A DNA stretch of 64,000 nt from UBA10349 sp003485905. GTDB taxonomy: Bacteria; Pseudomonadota; Gammaproteobacteria; Arenicellales; Arenicellaceae. Positions 25,197-33,804 of this stretch are shown piece after piece. A program made the translations under genes and the position numbers. The notes beneath the pieces were generated by a model, which saw only the letters and a program-made list of their open reading frames with translations, did not search any database and was not told the origin of the DNA. Where the stretch lies: positions 248,001 through 312,000 of the forward strand of contig CALSLL010000001.1 of the NCBI GenBank assembly GCA_943787185.1, in the 5' to 3' direction. Positions within the stretch are counted from its first letter, which is position 1; every line of letters starts with the position of its first letter.

Positions 25197-26870
25197 TTAC
25201 TCACCAGCTTCCAGCTTTTCTTTAAGTTTATCAGCGAGTTGACTGCTTCCGCTAGTAGATTTTCGGCTATATTCCTGTATTACTTCACTTTCTTTTTGCA
25301 CTTCAAGGGCCTTGACTGAAAGCGAAATGCGCCGTGACTTACGATCGATACTGATCACTTTAGAATCAATCGCATCGCCTTCTTTTAAGTAACTGCGGGC
25401 ATCTTCAACGTGATCACGTGAAAGTTCTGAAGCTCTTAAGTAACCCTCTACACCATCAATTAAGTTAACCGTAGCACCTCGTGCGTCGACTTCTCCAACT
25501 ACACCAGATACCACACTACCTTTTCCGTTAGCAGCAACATAATCAGAGAATGGATCACCTTGTGCCTGTTTAACGCCCAACGAAATTCGCTCACGCTCAG
25601 GATCTACTGCAAGTACTACCGCCTCGACATCATCGCCTTTATTGTAGTCCCGAAGTACATCTTCGCCTTCTTCATCCCACGAAAGATCACTCAAATGAAT
25701 CAATCCGTCGATACCACCGTCCAGTCCAATGAATATTCCAAAGTCGGTAATTGATTTGATCTGCCCGGTAACTTTATCGCCTTTCTTATATAAAGCAGTA
25801 AATTCTTCCCAAGGGTTAGTTTTACATTGCTTCATACCGAGCGATATTCGACGTCGATCTTCATCAACGTCCAGCACCATCACCTGAATTTCATCGCCAA
25901 GTGTTGTGATTTTGCTTGGGTGAACATTCTTGTTGGTCCAATCCATTTCAGACACATGAACCAAGCCTTCAACTCCCTCTTCAATCTCAACAAATGCACC
26001 GTAATCAGTAATGTTGGTAACCTTACCAAAAAGTCGAGTGTTCTCCGGATAACGCCGCGGTAAATCAACCCAAGGATCATCTCCCAATTGCTTAATGCCT
26101 AACGAAACCCGACCTTTTTCTCGGTCAAATTTCAATACTCGCGCATCTAGCTCTTGACCAACCTCGAGTACTTCTGACGGATGCTTGACCCGTTTCCAGG
26201 CCATATCAGTAATATGCAATAACCCGTCCAAACCACCCAAGTTAATAAAGGCACCATAATCAGTAAGGTTTTTGACAATACCCTTAACGATTTGACCTTC
26301 TTCCAACTTCTCGAGCAATTGTTCGCGCTCGGCACCCATCTCGTTCTCAACGACCGCGCGTCTGGAAACAACCACATTGTTGCGCTGGCGATCAAGTTTA
26401 ATAACCTTCAACTCAAGATCGCGTCCTTCCAAATAAGCTGTATCTTTAACCGGACGAACATCGACCAATGATCCCGGTAAAAATGCTCGGACATTCTGCA
26501 AAGAGACAGTAAAACCGCCTTTTACTTTGCCAGTAATCTGACCGATAACAATTTCTTCGTTGGCTTGAGCTTTTTCTAGCTCATCCCAAACTTTAACTCG
26601 ACGCGCTTTATCTCGAGACAATCGCGTACGACCAAACCCATCTTCAAGGGCTTCAATTGCAACATCAACAAAATCTCCAACTTTCAGCTCTTCTTCAGTA
26701 TCAGAAGGACCGAACTGCGACAGTGGGATATCTGCTTCGGACTTAAGTCCAGCGTTTACAGTGACATAATCACCTGCGACCTCCACGATTTGTGCTGAGA
26801 CCACACTTCCGACGGTCATAACCGTCTCTTTTATACTAGCTTCAAATAGCTCTGCAAAGCTCTCGCTCAT
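25197..26870 (-). CDS. rpsA: 30S ribosomal protein S1
   Basis: Binds mRNA leaders and delivers them to the 30S subunit. All six S1 (OB-fold) repeats are visible, two degenerate N-terminal ones (SVVSAQIVEVAGDYVTVNAG; EIVIGQITGKVKGGFTV) and four regular ones containing GAFINLGGLDGLLHITDMAW, GAFVEIEEGVEGLVHVSEMDW, GIFIGLDGGIDGLIHLSDLSW and GATVNLIDGVEGYLRASELS. The 557-residue length equals the E. coli protein. It follows cmk closely, the conserved cmk-rpsA pair. Confidence 0.99.
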   Translation of the reverse strand: MSESFAELFEASIKETVMTVGSVVSAQIVEVAGDYVTVNAGLKSEADIPLSQFGPSDTEEELKVGDFVDVAIEALEDGFGRTRLSRDKARRVKVWDELEKAQANEEIVIGQITGKVKGGFTVSLQNVRAFLPGSLVDVRPVKDTAYLEGRDLELKVIKLDRQRNNVVVSRRAVVENEMGAEREQLLEKLEEGQIVKGIVKNLTDYGAFINLGGLDGLLHITDMAWKRVKHPSEVLEVGQELDARVLKFDREKGRVSLGIKQLGDDPWVDLPRRYPENTRLFGKVTNITDYGAFVEIEEGVEGLVHVSEMDWTNKNVHPSKITTLGDEIQVMVLDVDEDRRRISLGMKQCKTNPWEEFTALYKKGDKVTGQIKSITDFGIFIGLDGGIDGLIHLSDLSWDEEGEDVLRDYNKGDDVEAVVLAVDPERERISLGVKQAQGDPFSDYVAANGKGSVVSGVVGEVDARGATVNLIDGVEGYLRASELSRDHVEDARSYLKEGDAIDSKVISIDRKSRRISLSVKALEVQKESEVIQEYSRKSTSGSSQLADKLKEKLEAGE

Positions 26871-26919
26871 TTCATTTTACCTTGTTATCTGCGCGCAATC
26901 GCGACGACAACAGCCTTTA

Positions 26920-27636
26920 TTATTTATTGCGGTCCGGCCGGATCGGATGCAAATGTTGGTTAACCAAATCAAGTACCGTAGACACCACCTCATCAATACT
27001 CATATTAGAGGTGTCAAGAACAGTGGCATCATCCGCTGGTTTTAGTGGAGATACCGCTCGCCCCGAATCCCGGGCGTCGCGTTCCTTGATCGCTTCAAGA
27101 AGGGCGCGGAGATTACCATCCAACCCCTTTTCTTTCAACTGCTTATATCGCCTTTCAGCACGCACTTCCGCACTTGCAGTAACAAATACTTTCGTGATCG
27201 CATCTGCAAAAACCACGGTTCCCATATCTCGACCATCTGCAACTAGGCCTGGCCATTCACGAGAACGCCGCTGAAGCGCTAGCAAGCATTCTCTAACTAC
27301 TGGTCTGGCCGCAAAACGAGAGGCATGTACACCCACTTCTTCGCGCCGGACATCACGAGTTATATTTTGATTATTGACAAATATATCAACCACATCGCCT
27401 GGATTAGGTACACTTTTAAAGTGCAGCGAATCGCATATACTGCGTAAGCCCTCATCATCATCAGCTGCAACTTCAGCGGCAATCGCTTGCCAAGCCACCG
27501 CACGATAAATCGCGCCACTATCAAGATAATGCCAACCTAGCTGCTCTGCACACCGTGTGCCTACAGTACCTTTGCCTGCACCACTAGGGCCATCCAGTGC
27601 TAAGACAGGAGCGATAGCTTGAGCAGAATTAGGCAC
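26920..27636 (-). CDS. cmk: Cytidylate kinase
   Basis: Phosphorylates CMP and dCMP with ATP. The P-loop LDGPSGAGKGTVG, the CMP-binding YLDSGAIYRA and DGRDMGTVVF, and the lid ERRYKQLKEKG are complete in 238 residues. GTG start, overlapping the aroA 3' end by eight bases; the aroA-cmk-rpsA order is conserved in gammaproteobacteria. Confidence 0.97.
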   Translation of the reverse strand: MPNSAQAIAPVLALDGPSGAGKGTVGTRCAEQLGWHYLDSGAIYRAVAWQAIAAEVAADDDEGLRSICDSLHFKSVPNPGDVVDIFVNNQNITRDVRREEVGVHASRFAARPVVRECLLALQRRSREWPGLVADGRDMGTVVFADAITKVFVTASAEVRAERRYKQLKEKGLDGNLRALLEAIKERDARDSGRAVSPLKPADDATVLDTSNMSIDEVVSTVLDLVNQHLHPIRPDRNK

Positions 27637-29008
27637 AGCTTTCTAAGCTAGACTGCTTGCTACTCAATTGCATACCTACCTGATTAGCTAAGTCGACGAA
27701 ATTTGGAAATGATGTAGCAACATTTTCACATCGAGTAATGGTGACCGGACTTGATGCAACTGCACCAGCAACTGCAAAGGCCATTGCTATACGGTGATCT
27801 AGCTGGCTATCGACCTGCCCACCACTTATATCTCCCCCCTTTATATCCATCCCATCTGGATACTCTTCGACCTCGACTCCAATAGCTCGTAAACCTTCAA
27901 TCATCGCAGAAATACGGTCACTTTCTTTATGGCGCAGTTCTTCCGCTCCTCGGATTCGGGTTACTCCCGCGGCACAAGCCGCCGCAACACACAGCACCGG
28001 GAATTCATCAATGGCTAATGGCACCTGTTCGGGAGGCACATCGATTGCGGTTAATCCTTTATAACGAACTTGAATATCAGCTACTGACTCCCCCCCCGCT
28101 TCGCCTTGATTAAGTAACTCTATATCGGCACCCATAAGCCTCAATATATTAATAACGCCGACACGGGTCGAATTAACACCGACATGTTGCAGCAGTATCT
28201 TGGCATCTGGAACAATGCTGGCAAGCACCATAAAAAAGGACGCTGATGAAATATCTGCAGGGATTGAAACATCTTGTGCATGCAGTTTGCCTCCTCCAGC
28301 TAGAGAAATAACGCCTTGTTCTGTTGAGCAAGCATAGCCATAAGCGTTTAACATTCGCTCAGTATGATCACGAGTAGCGGCAGGCTCTACAACCGAGGTG
28401 GTGCCATTTGCGTACATTCCAGCAAGAAGTATCGCGGATTTAACCTGGGCGCTTGCCACCGGTAAGTCATAATGAATGCCTATCAACCGATCACTAGCAT
28501 GTATTTCAATTGGAGGCGTTCCATCGTCACCCGCCTTACAGTTTGCTTGCATAAGCTTAAGCGGTAACATAATTCGACCCATTGGCCGCTTGGATAATGA
28601 CTGATCGCCAATTAGTACAGAACTGAACGGTTGCCCTGCCAACAATCCACTCATAAGACGCATCGCTGTACCTGAATTACCCATATTGAGTGCAGATTCT
28701 GGTGGGCTTAATCCCTGCATACCCACTCCATATACAGTTAATTTTCCGTCAATTGGCCCTTCAGCATGAACCCCCATTGCGCGGAATGCCGCCAACGTTG
28801 CCAGCACGTCCTCCCCCTCTAACAACCCCTCGATACTTGAGACCCCATCTGCGAGTGCAGATAAGATTACAGATCGGTGTGAAATGGATTTGTCGCCTGG
28901 AACCCGAACTGATCCGTTTATATTCTGTGAGTTACCACTAACAAAACGTAGTTCGGTTGAGAGCCCAGAAGTCGGCTCGGAAGAGAGTTCAGACAAAAGG
29001 TCAGACAT
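27629..29008 (-). CDS. aroA: 3-phosphoshikimate 1-carboxyvinyltransferase (EPSP synthase)
   Basis: Sixth step of the shikimate pathway: transfers enolpyruvate from PEP to shikimate 3-phosphate, the glyphosate-sensitive reaction. Markers are VPGDKSISHRSV, NMGNSGTAMRLMSG, the central SQVKSA-like ASAQVKSAILLAG and AAELRHKES-like EELRHKESDRI. I start at ATG 29008, giving 459 residues; the alternative TTG at 29029 overlaps the tyrA stop. In Pseudomonas tyrA and aroA are one fused gene; here they are separate but adjacent, and the extra N-terminal residues (LSELSSEPTSGLSTELR) look like a remnant linker. Confidence 0.97.
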   Translation of the reverse strand: MSDLLSELSSEPTSGLSTELRFVSGNSQNINGSVRVPGDKSISHRSVILSALADGVSSIEGLLEGEDVLATLAAFRAMGVHAEGPIDGKLTVYGVGMQGLSPPESALNMGNSGTAMRLMSGLLAGQPFSSVLIGDQSLSKRPMGRIMLPLKLMQANCKAGDDGTPPIEIHASDRLIGIHYDLPVASAQVKSAILLAGMYANGTTSVVEPAATRDHTERMLNAYGYACSTEQGVISLAGGGKLHAQDVSIPADISSASFFMVLASIVPDAKILLQHVGVNSTRVGVINILRLMGADIELLNQGEAGGESVADIQVRYKGLTAIDVPPEQVPLAIDEFPVLCVAAACAAGVTRIRGAEELRHKESDRISAMIEGLRAIGVEVEEYPDGMDIKGGDISGGQVDSQLDHRIAMAFAVAGAVASSPVTITRCENVATSFPNFVDLANQVGMQLSSKQSSLESCA

Positions 29009-29025
29009 TAACGGTAACCACCGGA

Positions 29026-29916
29026 TCAAACGTTCCCATTTTTATGCTCCAACCCCATATTCCTCGCATCTCTCGCCTGCTGAAAGTACTGTTCAATACC
29101 CTTCTCGTCACCGCTGGAAATAAGCTGCTCTAACTCGCTCAATGTCTCTTTATAGCTGCTAATAGCCTCCAACAGCGCATCTTTATTGGCCAAGCTAACA
29201 TCACGCCACATAACAGGGTCACTTGATGAGATACGAGTAAAGTCATAAAAACCACCAGCCGCAAGATCAAACATCGTGTCAGATTCAGGGTGGCTCGCCA
29301 TTGCCTTGACCAACGCAAATGCAACCGCATGCGGTAAATGACTGGTCCAGGCGAATACACGGTCGTGGTCCGCTGGGGACATACTTAAGACCTGCGCGCC
29401 AACAGACTCCCACAATCGCGTAATACGCTCGATGTGATGAAAAGACGACTGATCAGTTGGTGTGATAATAACGTTCTTCCCTGCAAATAAATCTGCAGTA
29501 GAAGCCTCAACTCCAGAACTTTCCTTCCCGGCAATTGGATGCCCAGGAACGAAGCGCTTTAACATACTGGGGAAACCTGTAGCTACAGCCTCTACCAAAT
29601 TTGATTTCACGCTACCGACGTCGGTTACCGTACAATCTTCCGACGTTAGTGTTGCGACCTCACCTAGTTGTCGCTCCAAAGTTTTAACCGGAGTAGCAAG
29701 CACCACTAAATCCGCCCCTGGCAACGCCTCTCCTAATGAATTAGTGCCAGCATCTATAACTCCTAGTTTTAGAGCCTTTTCTATAGATTCACGAGATTTG
29801 GTAACACCAACCACATTCGCAGCGATGCGTTTATGCCGAACTACGCGCGCCAAAGAGCCCCCAATTAGGCCAACCCCAACAATAACCATTTTCTCAAATT
29901 GGTAGCGCACCGACAT
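29026..29916 (-). CDS. tyrA: Prephenate dehydrogenase
   Basis: NAD-dependent oxidative decarboxylation of prephenate (or arogenate) to the tyrosine precursor. The nucleotide-binding motif VIVGVGLIGGSLAR lies at the N-terminus; GSVKSN and PGHPIAGKESSGVEAS carry the catalytic His and substrate Arg/Ser region, and the C-terminal helical dimer domain is complete. The 296 residues contain no chorismate mutase domain, which is instead on PheA. Confidence 0.95.
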   Translation of the reverse strand: MSVRYQFEKMVIVGVGLIGGSLARVVRHKRIAANVVGVTKSRESIEKALKLGVIDAGTNSLGEALPGADLVVLATPVKTLERQLGEVATLTSEDCTVTDVGSVKSNLVEAVATGFPSMLKRFVPGHPIAGKESSGVEASTADLFAGKNVIITPTDQSSFHHIERITRLWESVGAQVLSMSPADHDRVFAWTSHLPHAVAFALVKAMASHPESDTMFDLAAGGFYDFTRISSSDPVMWRDVSLANKDALLEAISSYKETLSELEQLISSGDEKGIEQYFQQARDARNMGLEHKNGNV

Positions 29917-29943
29917 ATTTAAGACCTAAATTGAGCGCCTTTC

Positions 29944-31029
29944 CTAAAGCGCAGCTTCTGGGTAGGAGCCTAATATTTTGAAGTACGCAGCCTCCTTCTC
30001 CAAATCTGCCAACACACTTGCGACATTCTTGTCATCAGAATGCCCAACCAAATCCATGAAAAACACATATTCCCATAAGCCCTGTCTTGATGGACGCGAT
30101 TCGATCCGGGTCATACTCACGTTGTAGCGCGCCAAAGGCTCTAACAAGCTATGTAAGGCACCCGCCTCATTTTTAGTCGAAACCACAATAGATGTTTTGT
30201 CTTCTCCACTTGCTGGAAATGCAGATTTGCCAATAATAAGAAATCGCGTAGTGTTGTTCGCATCGTCCTGAATATTTCGCGCCAAAGTACGCAAGTCATA
30301 CAAACTTGCGGCAAACTCGCTGGCTATACAAGCGGATTCCAAATCCTCTTTGGCGCGAATAGCGCCACGAGCGTTGCTCTCAACAGTAACTAATTCAATA
30401 TCCGGCATGTTGTTGCTCAACCAAGCACGCGTTTGCCCAAAAGACTGAGGGTGAGCAAATATACGTTTCACAGCATCAATACCAGAAGCCCTACTAAGCA
30501 ATTGATGCTCAATACGTACCTGAACCTCACCACAAACACTTAGCTCAGACTCAAGGAATAGATCCAGTGTGCTGCTAACGACCCCTTCTGAAGAATTTTC
30601 TACTGGAACCACACCATAGTGTGAATCGCCTCTTCCTACGCTTTCAAATACGGCAGCGATAGTATTCACCGCACGAGGAGTTACTGCATGCCCAAAATGC
30701 TTCAGTACAGCTGCCTGGGTATAAGTTCCTTCAGGCCCTAAGTAAGCAACGGTTAACGGCATCTCTGCGGCAAGTGAGGCCGACATTATTTCACGCATCA
30801 GTCGAGCTATCTGCTCATCTGACAATGGACCCTCATTGCGTTCTCGTATACGTCGCAATACTTGAGCTTCACGTTCTGGCCTATAAAACACCGTTGAACC
30901 TTCGGCTATCTTGGCCTTCGCTATATCACCAGCGACAGCCACACGCTCGCTGATTAACGTCTGAATTTTTTGATCGAGCTGATCGATTTTCAGCCGCAAC
31001 TCATCCAACTTGTTTTCGTCTTCACTCAT
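29944..31029 (-). CDS. pheA: Bifunctional chorismate mutase/prephenate dehydratase (P-protein)
   Basis: Carries out two steps from chorismate to phenylpyruvate. Residues 1-95 form the AroQ chorismate mutase helices (DELRLKIDQLDQKIQTLISERV, FYRPEREAQVLRRI), residues about 96-275 the dehydratase (AYLGPEGTYTQAA, VPVENSSEG, NTTRFLIIG), and the end an ACT domain with ESRPSRQGLWEYVFFMDL for phenylalanine feedback. Length 361 is normal. Between serA and tyrA. Confidence 0.97.
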   Translation of the reverse strand: MSEDENKLDELRLKIDQLDQKIQTLISERVAVAGDIAKAKIAEGSTVFYRPEREAQVLRRIRERNEGPLSDEQIARLMREIMSASLAAEMPLTVAYLGPEGTYTQAAVLKHFGHAVTPRAVNTIAAVFESVGRGDSHYGVVPVENSSEGVVSSTLDLFLESELSVCGEVQVRIEHQLLSRASGIDAVKRIFAHPQSFGQTRAWLSNNMPDIELVTVESNARGAIRAKEDLESACIASEFAASLYDLRTLARNIQDDANNTTRFLIIGKSAFPASGEDKTSIVVSTKNEAGALHSLLEPLARYNVSMTRIESRPSRQGLWEYVFFMDLVGHSDDKNVASVLADLEKEAAYFKILGSYPEAAL

Positions 31030-31064
31030 TGCTTATTAAAAACCCCATGGCTTAATGGAGAGAC

Positions 31065-32228
31065 TTATAAAGCACGCGCCATCTTCACGCCATCAATGCT
31101 GCAAATCGCGTCGAGCAAAGTTTCAGGCAACGGGCTATCGACATCCACTACTGTATAGGCGATATCTCCCCGCGATTGATTAATCATGTCATGAATATTT
31201 AGTTTAGCCGATGCCATCGCTGTAGATATCTGCCCAACCATATTTGGTACATTTGCATTAGCAACAATTAATCGGTGTTCTGACCCTCGGGCCATAACAA
31301 CCTGAGGAAAATTGACGGAATTAACAATGTTGCCATTTTCGAGAAAATTCATCACCTGATCAGCTACCATTATTGCGCAGTTATCCTCCGCCTCCGCCGT
31401 CGACGCACCCAAGTGCGGTAAGCCAATTACTTTCTTAGATTGCTTAGTGCGGTTGTTGGGAAAGTCGGTTACGTAAGATTGTAAATGCCCGGAATCAACT
31501 GCACTACAAACCGCATCATCATCAACTATACCTCCACGCGCCATATTCAAAACAGTAGAGCCCGAACGCATCTTGTTAATATTACTAGCGTTAAGCATAC
31601 CTCTAGTCGCATCGATTAGCGGTACGTGAAAAGTAATGAAATCCATCTTAGGTAACATTTCATCAAGTGTTTGCGCCCGAACGATTCGCGAAGATAGCTG
31701 CCATGCACCATCAACTGTTAACGCTGGATCAAAACCAATCACATTCATGCCTAGTTCTACGCACATATTAGCGACTAGGCGCCCAATCGCTCCCAAACCA
31801 ACCACACCCACGGTTCGCCCAGGCAATTCGAATCCTGCGTATTTCTTTTTCCCAGCCTCAACCAATTTGGCTAGCTCAGCATCGTCACCCTCTAGCCCTC
31901 TGGTATACATCCACGCATCCGCCAGATGGCGACAAGACATCAACATACCTGCCAAAACCAATTCTTTGACTGCATTAGCGTTAGCTCCAGGTGCGTTAAA
32001 TACAGGTATACCCATGCTAGCAAGCTTATCGGTTGGGATATTGTTCACCCCAGCGCCTGCCCTGCCCACCGCTTTAAGAGTCTTGGGTATTTCCATATCA
32101 TGCATCTTGAAAGAGCGAAGCAAAATTGCGTCGGGTGCGGATATATCATCGCCAACATTGTAATTCTCAGTGAGCCTGTCTAGGCCAATTTTCGAAATAT
32201 TATTTAGGGTTTGTATTTGGTACGTCAT
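31065..32228 (-). CDS. serA: D-3-phosphoglycerate dehydrogenase
   Basis: First committed step of serine synthesis. A 387-residue enzyme with the Rossmann motif VGVVGLGAIGRLVA, catalytic Arg in NMARGGIVDD, His in LPHLGASTAEAEDN and a C-terminal ACT domain (RLIVANANVPNMVGQI). It is the short subfamily lacking the intervening domain of actinobacterial enzymes. Its place between serC and pheA puts the first two serine enzymes side by side; in Pseudomonas, serC is followed directly by pheA. Confidence 0.95.
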   Translation of the reverse strand: MTYQIQTLNNISKIGLDRLTENYNVGDDISAPDAILLRSFKMHDMEIPKTLKAVGRAGAGVNNIPTDKLASMGIPVFNAPGANANAVKELVLAGMLMSCRHLADAWMYTRGLEGDDAELAKLVEAGKKKYAGFELPGRTVGVVGLGAIGRLVANMCVELGMNVIGFDPALTVDGAWQLSSRIVRAQTLDEMLPKMDFITFHVPLIDATRGMLNASNINKMRSGSTVLNMARGGIVDDDAVCSAVDSGHLQSYVTDFPNNRTKQSKKVIGLPHLGASTAEAEDNCAIMVADQVMNFLENGNIVNSVNFPQVVMARGSEHRLIVANANVPNMVGQISTAMASAKLNIHDMINQSRGDIAYTVVDVDSPLPETLLDAICSIDGVKMARAL

Positions 32229-32402
32229 TTGCCCTCATCAGTAGTAGGTAAGCTTTATCATTCTGCCTTAATCAATGGCAGAAAATTAGCTAGCTACCTT
32301 TGTACTTGAAATAGTTAAAAATAATCTTGAATTTCTATGTTGGGATCAAGCTTGATATGAATGGAAACGCAACTGAACCCCTAAATTTATACCGTCAACT
32401 CA

Positions 32403-33488
32403 CTACGTATTTCGCACCTGAAAGTCCTGCATAAATGCGATTAAAGCGTCAACCCCAGCTTCCGGCATTGCGTTATATATACTCGCCCGCATTCCACCTA
32501 CAGCTCGATGTCCCTTTAATGAATGCAAACCAGCATCGTGAGATTCGGCAAGAAAATCTGCGTCTAAATTAGTATCTTTCAAAAAAAACGGCACATTCAT
32601 GCGTGATCGAGAAGCATTCTCGACATTGTTGGAATAAAACCCATTGGTGCTATCAATATACCCGTACAACTTCGCTGCTTTTCGGATATTAATCTGCTCC
32701 ATTGCTTCCAGGCCACCATTATCCTTGAGCCATTTAAACACTAAACCACAAACATACCAGCAAAATGTAGGTACAGTATTCACCATCGAATCTGACCCCG
32801 CCTGCTTTTCGTAATTAAATAAGGAAGGCGCTAAATCACTGGTTTTACCCAACAAGTCATCCCGAACAATTACCATTGTTATACCAGCAGGGCCAATATT
32901 TTTCTGGGCGCCCGCATAAATCAAGCCGTACTTACTCACATCAACTGGTCGCGACATAAAATTAGAAGACATATCGCACACTAATGGCACTTCACCGGTT
33001 TTGGGCACCCAATTGAACTCAACCCCACCAATAGTTTCATTAGAACAATAGTGCAAATATGCAGCATTAGGGCTTGTTGACCATTCGGATTGAGGAGGAA
33101 TACTGGTGTAACCGTCTGATTCTGTATCAAGCGCAACATTCGCATTACAAAAACGCTTGGCTTCGGCAACCGCTTTCTTAGACCATGAACCAGTAGTCAC
33201 ATAATCAGCCACTGTTGCATCACCGATTAAATTCAATGGTATCGAAGAAAATTGCATTTGCGCGCCACCCTGCAAAAACAACACCTTGTAGTTATCCGGT
33301 ATACCTAACAAATCACGCGCATCTTGCTCTGCTTCAGCAGCCATCGCCATAAACGGCTTACCCCGATGCGACACCTCCATTACTGAAGCACCAGTGCCGT
33401 TCCACTCGAGCAGGTCTTGTTGAATTGTCTGCAAAACCTCTAAAGGAAGTGTTGCTGGACCCGCACTAAAATTAAACACTCTTGCCAC
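32403..33488 (-). CDS. serC: Phosphoserine aminotransferase
   Basis: PLP enzyme converting 3-phosphohydroxypyruvate to phosphoserine; also used in pyridoxal phosphate synthesis. The N-terminus VFNFSAGPATLPLEVL, the phosphate-binding GGAQMQFSSIPLN, CDMSSNFMSRPVD and the PLP lysine segment YAGAQKNIGPAG are complete in 361 residues. Start is GTG (33488) after a CGGAG site. Confidence 0.97.
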   Translation of the reverse strand: MARVFNFSAGPATLPLEVLQTIQQDLLEWNGTGASVMEVSHRGKPFMAMAAEAEQDARDLLGIPDNYKVLFLQGGAQMQFSSIPLNLIGDATVADYVTTGSWSKKAVAEAKRFCNANVALDTESDGYTSIPPQSEWSTSPNAAYLHYCSNETIGGVEFNWVPKTGEVPLVCDMSSNFMSRPVDVSKYGLIYAGAQKNIGPAGITMVIVRDDLLGKTSDLAPSLFNYEKQAGSDSMVNTVPTFCWYVCGLVFKWLKDNGGLEAMEQINIRKAAKLYGYIDSTNGFYSNNVENASRSRMNVPFFLKDTNLDADFLAESHDAGLHSLKGHRAVGGMRASIYNAMPEAGVDALIAFMQDFQVRNT

Positions 33489-33804
33489 TGCTCTAAACTC
33501 CGTATTTTTTAAAAGGATACAGGATCACACGTTCCAGCACATTGAAACTGCAACAATTCGCTTCACTCAATGCCCGATCAAAAGCCCGTTCATATGATCT
33601 TATTTTGGGGCGGGAATAATAAAGGTAAATCCAATAAAAACCTATCGACAAGTAGGAAAAAACCCAAAGCTAACGACGTAATGCGCAACCGAAGAAACCA
33701 ATCCCTCAATATCGGTTTCCCCGTAAAACCAAGCAAGCCCAATTAAGAAATAGGTTCTAAGAGTTCAGGTTCAGTTTTATTTCCAAGCGCTACCTCTTTC
33801 GCAT
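33489..33804. other. Intergenic region between gyrA end and serC start (316 bases)
   Basis: No coding sequence is supported. It must hold the end of the gyrA transcript and the serC promoter. An inverted repeat GAAACC...GGTTTC with a 15-base loop (33690-33716) lies in it, but without a T run, so I do not call a terminator. No convincing promoter hexamer pair was found. Confidence 0.6.

Noticed and set aside
33690..33716. Inverted repeat after gyrA as an intrinsic terminator
   Set aside because: The stem is only six bases around a long loop and no T run follows.
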